From contig NZ_CP088149.1 in NCBI RefSeq assembly GCF_002845275.2, forward strand, positions 535,501 through 599,500: a DNA stretch of 64,000 nt, written 5' to 3'. Position 1 is the first letter of the stretch, and each line of letters begins with the position of its first letter. A model generated the notes under the pieces. That model made no database searches, was not told where the DNA came from, and was given only the letters and a program-made list of their open reading frames with translations. This DNA is from Pseudomonas sp. S06B 330. GTDB taxonomy: Bacteria > Pseudomonadota > Gammaproteobacteria > Pseudomonadales > Pseudomonadaceae. Below are positions 27,099 to 36,903 of the stretch, piece after piece. The translations under genes and the position numbers were made by a program.

Positions 27099-27106
27099 TA
27101 GTTGCC

Positions 27107-29530
27107 TTAGAACTTGTAGTTCACGCTGGCAACCACGTTGCGCTCGTCACCGTAGTAGCACCAGTAACCGTCGCAGTTGGCCAGGTAGTCTTTGTCGAAC
27201 AGGTTTTTGGCTTCGACTGCTACTGTCAGGCCCTTGAGGGTGTTGATCTTGCGACCCAGGTCGTAATGCACCGAGGCATCGTAGACGGTGTAGGAGCCAA
27301 CGTGGCCAAGATCGGTGTTGGTCGTGTTGCCATAGGTGTCGCCGACGTAGCGCACGCCGCCGCCGATACCGAAACCGTCCAGCACGCCGAGATTCCAGGT
27401 GTAGTCCGCCCACAGGGTGGCTTGGTTGCGCGGAATCAGGGCCATGCGATTGCCTTCTTCGTTGGCCGCTCCCTTGAGGATTTCGGTGTCGGTGTAGCTG
27501 TAGGAGCCGATCAGCTTGAGGTTGTCGGTGACTTGAGTCGTGGCTTCCAGCTCGAGGCCGCGTACCTGTAGCTCGCCTACCTGACGGGTGAGGTTGCCTT
27601 CAGCTACCTTCACGTTTTCCTGGCGCAGATCGTAGACCGCAGCGGTGTACAGGTTCTTGCTGCCCACCGGCTGGTACTTCACGCCCACTTCATATTGGCG
27701 TCCTTCGGTCGGCTTGAACGACTGTGTGGCGTTGACTGCTGCACCCGTGGTCGGTTGGAACGACTCGGTGTAGGAGAAATAGGGAGTTATGCCGTTGTCG
27801 AATACATAGCTCAGGCCGACGTTACCGGTGAAGGCCTTGTCGCGCTCTGTGCTGGTGGCGTCACCCTGGTTTTCAAACGTAGTGCCGGTGTGCACCCAGT
27901 CTTCGCGACCACCGAGAGTCAGGCGCCAGTTGTCCAGAGCGATCTGGTCCTGCACATAAAAACCGGTCTGGTAGGTCTTCTGCGCATAGTCGTACATGGT
28001 GAAGTAGTCGACCTTGGAGAAGTCCTGGCCGTAGGGCGGCTTGATCACATTACCGGGCGGCACGCTGGCGGGCAGACCGTACAACCACTCGTAGTTGGTG
28101 TTCGAGCGTTGGTGATCAAGGCCGATCAACAGGGTGTGGATCAATTCTCCGGTCTGGAAGTCGGCCTGGAAGTTGTTGTCCACGGCGAACTGGCTGATGT
28201 CTTCGTTGACGATGCCGGTTTCACGCGGGACGGTGCCGTCAGGTTGGACGGTACCGAGATTGTTGGTCGCCACGTTGACGCCCTGGAACGACAGATCGCT
28301 CTTGGTATAGCGAAGGTTCTGGCGGAACTGCCAGACATCGTTGATTCGGTGCTCGAATGCATAGCCCAGCGCGTAGTAGGTGCGATCGTAGAACTCCCAG
28401 TCCGGATCACCCAGGTTCTTATGATGGGAAATATCACCGGCCGGTGAGTCCAGCTTGGTGCCTTGTAGCGGCAGGAACTGCCCGGAGATACCGGTATCGT
28501 CGCGGGTGTACTGGGTAATGAAGGTCAGTTTGGTGTCTTCATCCATGTTCCAGGTCAGGCTGGGCGCAATGTTGTAGCGCTTGTCTGGAACATGGTCGGT
28601 CGGCGAGCTGCTGTCGCGAACGACGCCGCTGACGCGGTAGAGGAACTGGCCCTCGTCATCAATCTTGCCGGTACTGTCGAAGTTGATCTGGCGATGGTTG
28701 TTGCTGCCGAGCTGGGTTTCGATCTCGTGAGCACTTTGTTCCTGTGGGCGACGGCTGACCATGTCGAGCATACCGCCTGGAGGCGTCTGGCCGTAGACCG
28801 ACGAAGCCGGGCCGCGCAGTACGGCAATACGCTCAAGGTTCCAAGGTTCAACCTTCGGGTTGGCGAACGAGCCCTTGGGCAGCGGTAGGCCATCGAGGAA
28901 CTGGGTCGGGTCGAAACCGCGCACTCGCAGCCAGTCGGCGCGAGGGTCGGAGGCGTAGCCGCTGCTTTGTACGCCAGCGGTGTAGCGCAGGGCGTCGTTG
29001 AGGTTGAGGACCTGGCGGTCATCCAGCTGCTCGCGGGTGATGACGGACATCGAGCGCGGAATTTCGACAATTGGCGTATCGGTCTTGGTGCCGGCAGCCG
29101 TACGGGTAGCCGTGAAACCGGTGGCCGGGCCCCAGGCGCTTTCAAAGTCGCCGGTGGCGTTGATGCTGGTTTCCGGCAGGGCCAGTGTGCCTTCGGGGGT
29201 TGCCACCAGGGTATAGGTGCCCGCGCTGCTCTGTTGCAGTTGCAGGCCGGTGCCACGCAGGGCGGCCTGCAGAGCGCCGACGCCACTGTATTGGCCAGTG
29301 ACCGCTGCCGAAGTACGGCCGCTGGCCAGGTTTGGGTCGAGGGTCAGGGCGATGCCAGCTTGGCTGGCGATCTGATTCAGCGTGTTCGACAGTGGCGCGG
29401 CAGGCAGGTTGTAGCTGCGCATGGCGGACTGCTCAGCGGCGATCAACGGACTGCTTGCCAGCGGCGCGGACAGGGCAATGGCCATGGCCAGCAAACTGGG
29501 ACGCAGGAAGGTTTTAAACGCACGGGTCAT
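27107..29530 (-). CDS. TonB-dependent hydroxamate siderophore receptor with signalling domain
   Basis: Outer-membrane receptor of 807 residues. A signal peptide (about 1-32) precedes an STN signalling domain (about 40-110), then the plug (from about 145) and a beta-barrel ending in F (NVVASVNYKF). The STN domain means it signals to the FecR-type protein encoded upstream. The paired cysteines near the C-terminus (NCDGYWCYYGDER) resemble FhuA/FoxA/FiuA, so a hydroxamate such as ferrichrome or ferrioxamine is the likely ligand. The place resembles the fiuIRA locus of P. putida, while the adjoining PepSY gene recalls foxIRA-foxB; I do not choose between them. Confidence 0.9.
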   Translation of the reverse strand: MTRAFKTFLRPSLLAMAIALSAPLASSPLIAAEQSAMRSYNLPAAPLSNTLNQIASQAGIALTLDPNLASGRTSAAVTGQYSGVGALQAALRGTGLQLQQSSAGTYTLVATPEGTLALPETSINATGDFESAWGPATGFTATRTAAGTKTDTPIVEIPRSMSVITREQLDDRQVLNLNDALRYTAGVQSSGYASDPRADWLRVRGFDPTQFLDGLPLPKGSFANPKVEPWNLERIAVLRGPASSVYGQTPPGGMLDMVSRRPQEQSAHEIETQLGSNNHRQINFDSTGKIDDEGQFLYRVSGVVRDSSSPTDHVPDKRYNIAPSLTWNMDEDTKLTFITQYTRDDTGISGQFLPLQGTKLDSPAGDISHHKNLGDPDWEFYDRTYYALGYAFEHRINDVWQFRQNLRYTKSDLSFQGVNVATNNLGTVQPDGTVPRETGIVNEDISQFAVDNNFQADFQTGELIHTLLIGLDHQRSNTNYEWLYGLPASVPPGNVIKPPYGQDFSKVDYFTMYDYAQKTYQTGFYVQDQIALDNWRLTLGGREDWVHTGTTFENQGDATSTERDKAFTGNVGLSYVFDNGITPYFSYTESFQPTTGAAVNATQSFKPTEGRQYEVGVKYQPVGSKNLYTAAVYDLRQENVKVAEGNLTRQVGELQVRGLELEATTQVTDNLKLIGSYSYTDTEILKGAANEEGNRMALIPRNQATLWADYTWNLGVLDGFGIGGGVRYVGDTYGNTTNTDLGHVGSYTVYDASVHYDLGRKINTLKGLTVAVEAKNLFDKDYLANCDGYWCYYGDERNVVASVNYKF

Positions 29531-29651
29531 GCAGCGGCTCCTCGACGGATAAGTGCTAACTAGCTTCCTTGCCGAGTGAGTTTGGAAAAGTGATAGGGCT
29601 TAGTGAAAATAATTTAGATTTTGATTGCAGTCCCTGCGGCAGGCGCGGCTA

Positions 29652-29676
29652 ATCGCCGGCAAGGCCAGCTCCCACA
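29652..29676. repeat. REP-like palindromic element
   Basis: ATCGCCGGCAAGGCCAGCTC then CCACA, the reverse complement of the core seen near 3.79 and 40.08 kb. It lies between the receptor and FecR-type genes. A short inverted remnant (CTGTGGG) follows about 20 bases later. Confidence 0.6.
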
Positions 29677-29729
29677 AGGTATTGGTTGGTTCTGTGGGCG
29701 TCGGCATGGCTGTCGATAGGTCTTAAGGA

Positions 29730-30689
29730 TTAATCGCGGCGTGCCACCACCGTCACCCACCACGGGGTGTTCTGTTCGAGCTGCACGGGCAGGGTGGGTA
29801 GCAACGAGGTGAGGGCCAAGTCGGTATCGTTTAGAGGGAAACTGCCGGTAATGCGCAAGTTGGCCACCTCCGGTGCAACCCCCAAGTAGCCGCTGCGATA
29901 ACGGCTAAGCTCGTCGACCAAGTCGGCAAGACGCACGTTGTCGACCACTAGCATCCCGCGAGTCCAGGCATCGGCACCGGAGCGCAGGCCGTTAATCTGG
30001 CCGAGCTGATTCTGGCTCATCAGCACTTGCTGGCCTTCATGCAGGATCTGTTCGTCGCCACTGTCTTGGGGCTTGGCGGCTACGGCTGACTGCAACACGC
30101 TCAGGCGCGTGCCCTGGTCTTCCAGTTTGACCAAAAAGCGTGTGCCCAACGCGCGCATGCGCCCGTCTTCGGTGGCGACGACAAAAGGACGGTCATCCTT
30201 GTGGCCAGTCTCGATGGAGATTTCACCTTCGTGCAGGACGATCAGACGTTGCTCCTCATCGAAGCGGATATCCACCGCCGAATGGGTGTTGAGGCTGATC
30301 AGTGTGCCATCGGTCAGGCGCAGGCTGCGCTGTTCACCCGTGGCGGTACGTTGATCGGCCAGCCAGTAGCCTACCGATTGATAGGCACTGGCCCAGCTCA
30401 GCAGTCCCACCACCAACGCCAGGCTGGCAACCCCACTGCCGAGTTTGCGTACGCGTTGGCGCAGGTCGGCGCGCGATTGCAGCAAGGCCTGGCGCGCTGG
30501 GCCGGCTGCGGCGCTGAAGCGCTGGTCGAGCATGCCCAGTTGCGTCCAGGCCCGGGCGTGCTCTTCACTGGCGGCATGCCAGCGGTCGAATTCGGCGCGC
30601 TCGTCAGCGCTGCCGCTGCCTGAGTCCAGGCACAGTTGCCAGGCGATTGCAGCATCAAGGACGCGGGTGCTAACCGGTTTGCTATTCAT
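29730..30689 (-). CDS. FecR-family anti-sigma factor / sigma regulator
   Basis: Inner-membrane regulator of 319 residues. The N-terminal cytoplasmic domain holds the anti-sigma part (AIAWQLCLDSG, FDRWHAASEEHARAW, typical DUF4880/FecR). One membrane helix lies near 90-108 (LGSGVASLALVVGLLSW). The periplasmic FecR domain (about 125-225, GEQRSLRLTDGTLISLNTHS) follows, and the C-terminus (NLRITGSFPLNDTDLALTSL) resembles an STN-contact domain. It passes the signal from the receptor to the sigma factor. Its ATG overlaps the sigma-gene stop (ATGA). I start at MNSKPVSTRV rather than ten codons earlier because of that overlap. Confidence 0.92.
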   Translation of the reverse strand: MNSKPVSTRVLDAAIAWQLCLDSGSGSADERAEFDRWHAASEEHARAWTQLGMLDQRFSAAAGPARQALLQSRADLRQRVRKLGSGVASLALVVGLLSWASAYQSVGYWLADQRTATGEQRSLRLTDGTLISLNTHSAVDIRFDEEQRLIVLHEGEISIETGHKDDRPFVVATEDGRMRALGTRFLVKLEDQGTRLSVLQSAVAAKPQDSGDEQILHEGQQVLMSQNQLGQINGLRSGADAWTRGMLVVDNVRLADLVDELSRYRSGYLGVAPEVANLRITGSFPLNDTDLALTSLLPTLPVQLEQNTPWWVTVVARRD

Positions 30690-31204
30690 GTCGGCTCGCC
30701 ATACAGGGCGATGTAGCACTGGCGCATGCCTTGGGTCAGGTACTGACGCACTCTGGAAACGGATACACCCAGGCGTTCGGCGATTTGCGCATGGTTCAGA
30801 CCGTCCAGGCGATTGTAGAGGAAGGCCGCGCGGGCCTTGCTCGACAACTTGCCTAACAGCAGATCAATGGCCTTGAGGTCTTCGAGAATCAGGTGTTGTT
30901 CTTCCGGGGAGGGTTGTTCGGCTTCAGGGATCAACATTAGCTCGGCCAAATAGGCCTGCTCCAGTGCCGTGCGGCGGAAGTGATCGAACAACAGGCCTCT
31001 GGCGATGGCCAGGAGAAACGCTCGAGGTTCACGCGGTGCGGGCAACTGATCGCGACCGAGCAGGCGCACGAAGGTGTCCTGGCTCAGGTCTTCGGCACGC
31101 TCGGCGCAGGCAATATTACGCCGTAGCCAGCCGAGCAGCCAGCTGCGATGGTCGCGGTAGAGCGTACCGACCAGCTCACTGTGTGGGCTTTGTACGGACG
31201 ACAA
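30686..31204 (-). CDS. ECF sigma factor, FecI-like (iron starvation)
   Basis: Extracytoplasmic-function sigma factor of 172 residues. Region 2 is seen as LYRDHRSWLLGWLRRNI then EDLSQDTFVRLL. Region 4 is seen as LSSKARAAFLYNRLDGLNHAQIAERLGVSVSRVRQYL. It should direct RNA polymerase to the receptor promoter once the FecR-type protein is triggered. A Fur-like sequence lies 26 bases before the start, fitting iron repression of the sigma/anti-sigma pair. By order it corresponds to FiuI/FoxI-type factors. Confidence 0.92.
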   Translation of the reverse strand: MSSVQSPHSELVGTLYRDHRSWLLGWLRRNIACAERAEDLSQDTFVRLLGRDQLPAPREPRAFLLAIARGLLFDHFRRTALEQAYLAELMLIPEAEQPSPEEQHLILEDLKAIDLLLGKLSSKARAAFLYNRLDGLNHAQIAERLGVSVSRVRQYLTQGMRQCYIALYGEPT

Positions 31205-31229
31205 GGCGTTCCCCGAAAAAGATGCGTTA

Positions 31230-31248
31230 ACTAACGAGAATTATTCGC
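31230..31248 (-). promoter_or_regulatory. Fur-box-like site before the ECF sigma gene
   Basis: Read on the minus strand the 19-mer GCGAATAATTCTCGTTAGT matches the 19-base Fur consensus at about 11 positions by eye, chiefly in the central part. Its place directly upstream of a FecI-type gene supports the call. Confidence 0.5.
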
Positions 31249-31299
31249 GATTGTTGCAGAATCTGCTCGTGGAACGCAATTGACGCTCATCGGATCGGC

Positions 31300-32004
31300 C
31301 TAGAAAACGTGACTTTGTTGCCTTCTACGCCGCCAGCGCTGCAGGTGTTGGTCAAGTTGCGCCGGACTGTCCAGTTGCTGGCGTCGGGCCTGGCTGAACA
31401 GAATCAGGGCCAGTTCGGCTGTGACCATGGCATCGGCACTGGCGTTGTGCCGTTCGATGGCTTCCAGGCCGAAACATGCTGTCCAGTCGTCCAGCCCAGC
31501 CTCGCGCAAGGTGATTTGCGGGTTCAACAGCGGCGCCAGCTCGGCAACATCGAAGAATGGATGCTGCAGGCGATAGCCCAAGTGGTCTTTCAGAGCGCGA
31601 GCCAGCATGCGCTGGTCGAAAGGCGCGTGGAAGGCTAACACTGGGCTGTCGCCAATAAAACGCATCAAGTCGAGCAACGCCTCGGCCGGATCGCTGCCAG
31701 CGGCGATAGCACTAGGCCCCAGGCCGTGGATCAGTACGCTGGAAGTCAACTTGTGGTCGCGCTGGAACAAGGTGCGTTCGAACTGTTGACTGAAGTCGAT
31801 GGCGCCGTCTTCGATGACCACCGCGCCAATGGACAGTACCTGGTCGCGCTGGGTGTTCAGGCCGCTGGTTTCAAGGTCCAGCACCACCCAGCGCTGTTTG
31901 CGTAGGGTGTCTTCACTGAGCGAGGCTGCTGGAGCCAATTGCGCTGCCTGTTGGCGTATATGGTCTTCGATCTGTCGAGGTCGTAGCCAGGCAAACAGAC
32001 TCAC
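31300..32004 (-). CDS. DnaQ-like DEDDh 3'-5' exonuclease
   Basis: A 234-residue exonuclease of the DNA polymerase III epsilon/RNase T superfamily. Exo I is VVLDLETSG (D and E), Exo II is in AFHAPFDQRML, and Exo III is HNASADAMVT (H and D); together these give the DEDDh set. About 40 residues precede the domain. The start is GTG and overlaps the stop of the DUF294 gene (GTGA), so the two proteins are made together. The exact nucleic-acid substrate is unknown. It is probably not the replicative proofreading subunit, since it is fused in context to a signalling protein instead of rnhA. Confidence 0.85.
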   Translation of the reverse strand: MSLFAWLRPRQIEDHIRQQAAQLAPAASLSEDTLRKQRWVVLDLETSGLNTQRDQVLSIGAVVIEDGAIDFSQQFERTLFQRDHKLTSSVLIHGLGPSAIAAGSDPAEALLDLMRFIGDSPVLAFHAPFDQRMLARALKDHLGYRLQHPFFDVAELAPLLNPQITLREAGLDDWTACFGLEAIERHNASADAMVTAELALILFSQARRQQLDSPAQLDQHLQRWRRRRQQSHVF

Positions 32005-33944
32005 AGCTGATACCTCAAGGCCAAGCTGCTCTGCAGGCGTTGGGCCTGGCGCAGGGACTCGCGCAGTATGCGTCTATCCAGATGGTTGAGGCTGTCGGGA
32101 TCGACGCGGTTGGAGTAGGGCTGGTTTTGCCGACTCTGAAGCTGGTGCTGCTGCATGCGGGTCTGCTGGATGAAATGATAAGCCTCCTCATAGGCGGCGC
32201 CATCAAGGGGGTCTATCACTTCTCGTGTTACCAGCTCGCGCAGGCGCTCCAGGGTGTTGTTGGTATTGATGCCATTGGCTAGGGCAAGCAGGCGGGCGCC
32301 GTCGACAAATGGCGTCAGCCCTTGGACTTTGAGGTCCAGCGTGCCGGCTTTGTCACTGCCTTGCCGGGTTAACACGAACTCACGAAAGCGCCCGACCGGC
32401 GGGCGCTGGCGCAAGGCGTTGTCGGCCATCATGCGTTGAAACAGACGGTTGTCGGCTATCTGCTCCAAAATGCTTTGGCGCAACTGTTCGCAGGGGCCCT
32501 CATCGCCCCACACCACGCGCAGGTCAAAGTAGATGCTAGAGGCCAGCAAGTTCTCCGGGGTGGCTTCGCGAATGAAGGCCGCGAAGCGCCGCGCCCATTC
32601 GGCACGCGACAGGCACAGCTCAGGGTTGCCGGCCATGATGTTGCCTTTGCACAGGGTAAAGCCACATTGCGCCAGGCCCTGGTTGATGTGTTGCGCCAGC
32701 GGTAACAGGCGGCCGCGGATTTCGGCGGCGTGAGCAGCATCGCGGGCTTCGAAAATAATGCCGTTGTCCTGGTCCGTATGCAGGGTCTGTTCGCGCCGCC
32801 CTTCACTGCCAAAGCACAGCCAGCTGAACGGCACGCCCGGATCGCCTTTTTCCGCAATCGCCAGCTCGATCACCCGGCACACGGTGTGATCGTTGAGGAG
32901 CGTGATGATCTGTGTGATCTGCGTTGAAGATGCACCGTGGGCCAGCATGCGCTCGACCAGTTGGCTGATCTCGCCGCGCAGCGACACCAGGCTTTCGACC
33001 CGGGTGGCATGGCGAATGGTCCGGGCCAGGTGCACCAAGTCGACCCGTTGCAGGGAGAACAGATCGCGTTCGGAAACCACGCCACACAAGCGCTTGTCCT
33101 CGACCAGGCAGACATGGGCGATGTGACGTTCAGTCATGGCAATGGCGGCATCGAACGCACTGGCCTGGGGGCTCAGGTAGAAAGGCTCAACCGTCATATG
33201 GCTGGCAATCGGCTGGGCAAAATCGGCGCTGGCATCAGCCACCACCTGGCGCAGGTCGCGCAGGGTGAAAATGCCGATTGGAAAGCGTTGCGCGTCGACG
33301 ATGACGATGCTGCCGACTTGTTGCTCGTGCATCAGCGCCACGGCTTCGCGCAGCGGTGTTTGCGGTTCGCAGACAACCGGGTGGCGCATGGCCAATTCGC
33401 CCAGGCGGGTATTGAGTGAGTACTGCGTGCCGAGGGTTTCCACCGCACGGCGCTGGACCTGCTGATTGACCTGGTCGAGCAGGCTGCTAACGCCGCGCAG
33501 GGCAAAGTCGCGAAAGACTTCGGAGAGGGCAAACAGGCGAATGAAGGCAGCCTTGTTCAACTGCAGACAGAAAGTGTCTTCGCCAGCCCGGTGTTCGGTA
33601 CGCGTAGCTCGTTCACCGAGCAGGGCGGCGAGGGGAAAACACTCGCCACTGGTGATCTCGAAAGTGGTTTCGGTGCCGGGGCGGCTCACGTGTTGGCGCT
33701 CGCCGACCACGCGTCCCTGCTTGACGATATAGAAGTGCTCGACGGGCCCGTCACTGGGTTTGATGATGCTGTCATTGGCTGCATAGAAACGCAGTTGGCA
33801 CTGTTCGACGAGAAACGCCAAGTGGGCGTTCTCCATCTGGTTGAACGGCGGAAAGCGTTGCAGAAACTGCAGGGTCCCTTGGATATTCTGCAGAACCGCA
33901 GTCTTTCCGGCCTGGGTGAAGGCGTCCATTTTGCTCATGAGCAT
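32001..33944 (-). CDS. cNMP-binding / CBS pair / DUF294 nucleotidyltransferase-like protein
   Basis: A 647-residue cytoplasmic protein. An N-terminal cyclic-nucleotide-binding-like domain (about 25-140) is followed by two CBS repeats (about 170-295; HPVVCEPQTPLREAV and ASHMTVEPFYLS). A DUF294 nucleotidyltransferase domain then carries WLCFGSEGRREQTLHTDQDN, with the GS-x-GR and D-x-D metal motif. The DUF294 C-terminal domain ends the protein. The architecture suggests a ligand-gated nucleotidyl transfer to an unknown target. Two further in-frame ATGs lie within the first six codons and none has a strong ribosome binding site. It overlaps the exonuclease gene by four bases. Confidence 0.85.
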   Translation of the reverse strand: MLMSKMDAFTQAGKTAVLQNIQGTLQFLQRFPPFNQMENAHLAFLVEQCQLRFYAANDSIIKPSDGPVEHFYIVKQGRVVGERQHVSRPGTETTFEITSGECFPLAALLGERATRTEHRAGEDTFCLQLNKAAFIRLFALSEVFRDFALRGVSSLLDQVNQQVQRRAVETLGTQYSLNTRLGELAMRHPVVCEPQTPLREAVALMHEQQVGSIVIVDAQRFPIGIFTLRDLRQVVADASADFAQPIASHMTVEPFYLSPQASAFDAAIAMTERHIAHVCLVEDKRLCGVVSERDLFSLQRVDLVHLARTIRHATRVESLVSLRGEISQLVERMLAHGASSTQITQIITLLNDHTVCRVIELAIAEKGDPGVPFSWLCFGSEGRREQTLHTDQDNGIIFEARDAAHAAEIRGRLLPLAQHINQGLAQCGFTLCKGNIMAGNPELCLSRAEWARRFAAFIREATPENLLASSIYFDLRVVWGDEGPCEQLRQSILEQIADNRLFQRMMADNALRQRPPVGRFREFVLTRQGSDKAGTLDLKVQGLTPFVDGARLLALANGINTNNTLERLRELVTREVIDPLDGAAYEEAYHFIQQTRMQQHQLQSRQNQPYSNRVDPDSLNHLDRRILRESLRQAQRLQSSLALRYQL

Positions 33945-34174
33945 TTACCGCATCGTGGTGTCGACCTGTGTACATCGACCTTGTTGTTTTCGACCTTCAT
34001 GGTCGGTCGCGGGATGCACAGTGCCCATTGGACGTAAGTCTATACACAGCGTCAGGCACTTGAGCCCAGGCGTCATGTGTCAATTAGCCGACGAAAGGCG
34101 GGTTGCAAGAGCCGTGAAAGCAGTCTGAACTTGATTCAACGGACATTTTTCAGGTCATAGATGATGAGACAGCC

Positions 34175-34624
34175 ATGCCCGACCATGACGACATACTAAG
34201 TGAGGCCGAGCGTGAGGCGTTGGCGTCGGTTTCAGCGCCAGCGACGGTGCCGCAGAAGGTATTGATCGTGGATGACAATCCGCTGGCGCGTGACGCATTG
34301 GCCAGTTATCTGAAAGCCAAGGGCATCAAGTGCGTGACGGCGGAAAATGCCGAGCGGGCGCTGCTGTACCTGAAGGGGGACCGGGGCATTGGTCTGTTGA
34401 TTACTGATTTGCGCATGGAGCCATTCGATGGCCTGGAGCTGATTCGACAGATTCGAGAGTCGGAGAAAGCGGCGTTGCCGATCATCATTGTGTCAGGTGA
34501 TGCCGATGTGCCAGACGCTATTACGGCGATGCATTTGAGTGTCGTCGACTTTTTGCTCAAGCCGATCGATCTGGAGAAATTGATGGCGCTGGTGCGCAGG
34601 GAATTGGGAATATCGTTGACCTGA
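34175..34624 (+). CDS. Stand-alone response-regulator receiver protein
   Basis: A 149-residue protein made of a 27-residue N-terminal extension and one receiver domain. The acidic pair is D33-D34 (LIVDDNPLARD), the phospho-acceptor D78 (LLITDLRMEP) and the conserved lysine K129 (FLLKPID). There is no output domain, so it must act by protein contact or phosphotransfer. No kinase gene adjoins it; the upstream neighbour is the divergent DUF294 gene and downstream it converges on glcB across a REP pair. The partner cannot be read from context. Confidence 0.85.
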   Translation: MPDHDDILSEAEREALASVSAPATVPQKVLIVDDNPLARDALASYLKAKGIKCVTAENAERALLYLKGDRGIGLLITDLRMEPFDGLELIRQIRESEKAALPIIIVSGDADVPDAITAMHLSVVDFLLKPIDLEKLMALVRRELGISLT

Positions 34625-34630
34625 GGGCCT

Positions 34631-34702
34631 CATCGCCGACAAGGCCAACTCCCACAGGACTGATGTATACCGTCCCTGTGGGAACTGGCCTTGCCAGCGA
34701 TG
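34631..34702. repeat. Inverted REP pair (REPIN-like) between convergent genes
   Basis: The 28-base arms 34631-34658 and 34675-34702 are inverted copies differing at four positions, with a 16-base spacer. Each arm contains the CCCACAGG and AAGGCC core of the REP elements elsewhere in the window. It lies between the ends of the receiver gene and glcB, and could stop transcription from both sides. Confidence 0.75.
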
Positions 34703-34725
34703 GGCTGCAATGCAGCCCTCGGGCG

Positions 34726-36903
34726 TTACAGGCCGTTCTTGGCCTTGAACTCACGACGACGACGATGCAGCACCGGCTCGGTGTAGCCGTTTGGCTGCTT
34801 GGTGCCTTCTACCACCAGTTCGACCGCCGCCTGGAAGGCGATGTTGGTGTCGAAGTCTGGTGCCAGCGGGCGGTACAGCGGGTCGTTGGCGTTCTGCTTG
34901 TCCACCACCGGTGCCATGCGCTTGAGGCTTTCCAGTACCTGAGCCTCGCTGACGATACCGTGACGCAGCCAGTTAGCCAGCAGCTGGGCGGAGATCCGCA
35001 GGGTGGCACGGTCTTCCATCAGGCCGACATCGTTGATGTCCGGCACCTTCGAACAACCGACGCCCTGGTCGATCCAGCGCACAACGTAGCCGAGGATGCC
35101 CTGGGCGTTGTTATCCAGTTCGTTGCGTTTCTCTTCTTCCGACCAGTTGGTGTCGGTGGCCAGCGGGATGGTCAGGATGTCGTCCACCGAAGCCGGTGCA
35201 CGCTTGGCCAGTTCGGCCTGCCGGGCAAATACGTCGACCTTGTGGTAATGCAGCGCATGCAGCGCGGCGGCCGTTGGCGACGGTACCCAAGCGGTGTTGG
35301 CGCCAGCCAGCGGGTGAGCGATCTTCTGCTCGAGCATGTCGGCCATCAGGTCCGGCATGGCCCACATGCCTTTACCGATCTGGGCACGGCCTTGCAGACC
35401 GGTGGCCAGGCCGATATCGACGTTGGAGTTCTCATAAGCGCCGATCCACTTCTGGGTTTTCATCGCGCCCTTGCGTACTACGGCGCCGGCTTCCATGGAG
35501 GTGTGGATTTCATCACCGGTACGGTCGAGGAAGCCGGTGTTGATGAACACCACGCGCTCACTGGCGGCTTTGATACAGGCCTTGAGGTTGACCGTGGTAC
35601 GGCGCTCCTCGTCCATGATGCCGACTTTCAAGGTGTTGCGCTTGAGGCCCAGCACATCTTCGATGCGGCCGAACAGCTCGTTGGTGAACGCCGCTTCTTC
35701 AGGGCCGTGCATCTTCGGCTTAACGATATACACCGAGCCGGTACGGCTGTTCTTGCGGCTGGTGTTGCCGTTGAGGTTATGGATCGCGGCAAGGTTGGTG
35801 ATCAGGCCGTCGAGGATGCCCTCAGGAACTTCGTTGCCGTCTTTGTCGAGGATCGCGTCGATGGTCATCAGGTGACCAACGTTGCGCACGAACAGCAGCG
35901 AGCGACCGTGCAGAGTGACAGTGCCACCGTTCGGTGCGCTGTATTCGCGGTCCGGGTTCATGGTCCGGGTGAACGTCTGGTCGCCTTTGCTGACGCTTTC
36001 AGACAGGTCGCCCTTCATCAGGCCGAGCCAGTTGCGATAGATCACCACCTTGTCATCAGCATCAACGGCGGCGACCGAGTCTTCGCAGTCCATGATGGTG
36101 GTCAGGGCGGCTTCCATCAGCACGTCCTTGATCCCGGCGGGGTCGGTCTGACCGACTGGGGTGCTGGCATCGACCTGGATTTCGAAATGCAGGCCGTTAT
36201 GCTTGAGCAGAATCGCAGTCGGTGCCGAGGCGTCGCCGCGGTAGCCGATCAGTTGTGTGTCATCACGCAGGCCGCTGTTGCTGCCACCCTTGAGGGCAAC
36301 CACGAGCTTGCCGGCTTCGATGTGATAAGCGGTGGAGTCAACATGAGAGCCGGCAGCCAGAGGCGCGGACTCGTCGAGGAAGGCACGGGCGAAGGCAATC
36401 ACCTTGTCGCCACGAACCTTGTTGTAGCCTTTGCCTTTTTCCGCGCCACCGGCTTCGCTGATCGCGTCGGTGCCGTACAGGGCATCGTACAGCGAACCCC
36501 AGCGGGCGTTGGAGGCGTTCAGGGCAAAGCGCGCATTCATTACTGGTACAACCAGTTGCGGGCCGGCCATGCGGGCAATTTCGTCGTCGACGTTCTGGGT
36601 CGAGGCCTGGAAGTCTGCAGCTTCTGGCAGCAGGTAACCGATGTCCTGAAGGAAGGCTTTGTAAGCCACGGCATCGTGAGCCTGGCCTTGGCGCGCCTGA
36701 TGCCAGGCATCGATCTGCGCCTGCAGTGCGTCACGTTTGGCCAGCAGTGCTTTGTTCTTTGGAGCGAGGTCGTTGATGATCTTTTCTGCCCCCACCCAGA
36801 ACTGTTCGGCGTTGACGCCAGTTCCGGGAATGGCTTCGTTGTTCACGAAGTCGAACAGGACTTTGGCGACCTGAAGGCCACCGACTTGAACGTGTTCAGT
36901 CAT
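34726..36903 (-). CDS. glcB: Malate synthase G
   Basis: Condenses glyoxylate with acetyl-CoA to malate in the glycolate/glyoxylate pathway. The product is 725 residues, the normal length of the G isoform. Recognisable parts are the N-terminal [14 protein letters not shown], the magnesium-site segment [12 protein letters not shown] and the C-terminal [19 protein letters not shown] start at [10 protein letters not shown], which has GAGG about seven bases upstream; a start four codons earlier is open but lacks this. It stands alone, without glcDEF beside it. The upstream region contains two notable dyads. Confidence 0.96.
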   Translation of the reverse strand: MTEHVQVGGLQVAKVLFDFVNNEAIPGTGVNAEQFWVGAEKIINDLAPKNKALLAKRDALQAQIDAWHQARQGQAHDAVAYKAFLQDIGYLLPEAADFQASTQNVDDEIARMAGPQLVVPVMNARFALNASNARWGSLYDALYGTDAISEAGGAEKGKGYNKVRGDKVIAFARAFLDESAPLAAGSHVDSTAYHIEAGKLVVALKGGSNSGLRDDTQLIGYRGDASAPTAILLKHNGLHFEIQVDASTPVGQTDPAGIKDVLMEAALTTIMDCEDSVAAVDADDKVVIYRNWLGLMKGDLSESVSKGDQTFTRTMNPDREYSAPNGGTVTLHGRSLLFVRNVGHLMTIDAILDKDGNEVPEGILDGLITNLAAIHNLNGNTSRKNSRTGSVYIVKPKMHGPEEAAFTNELFGRIEDVLGLKRNTLKVGIMDEERRTTVNLKACIKAASERVVFINTGFLDRTGDEIHTSMEAGAVVRKGAMKTQKWIGAYENSNVDIGLATGLQGRAQIGKGMWAMPDLMADMLEQKIAHPLAGANTAWVPSPTAAALHALHYHKVDVFARQAELAKRAPASVDDILTIPLATDTNWSEEEKRNELDNNAQGILGYVVRWIDQGVGCSKVPDINDVGLMEDRATLRISAQLLANWLRHGIVSEAQVLESLKRMAPVVDKQNANDPLYRPLAPDFDTNIAFQAAVELVVEGTKQPNGYTEPVLHRRRREFKAKNGL

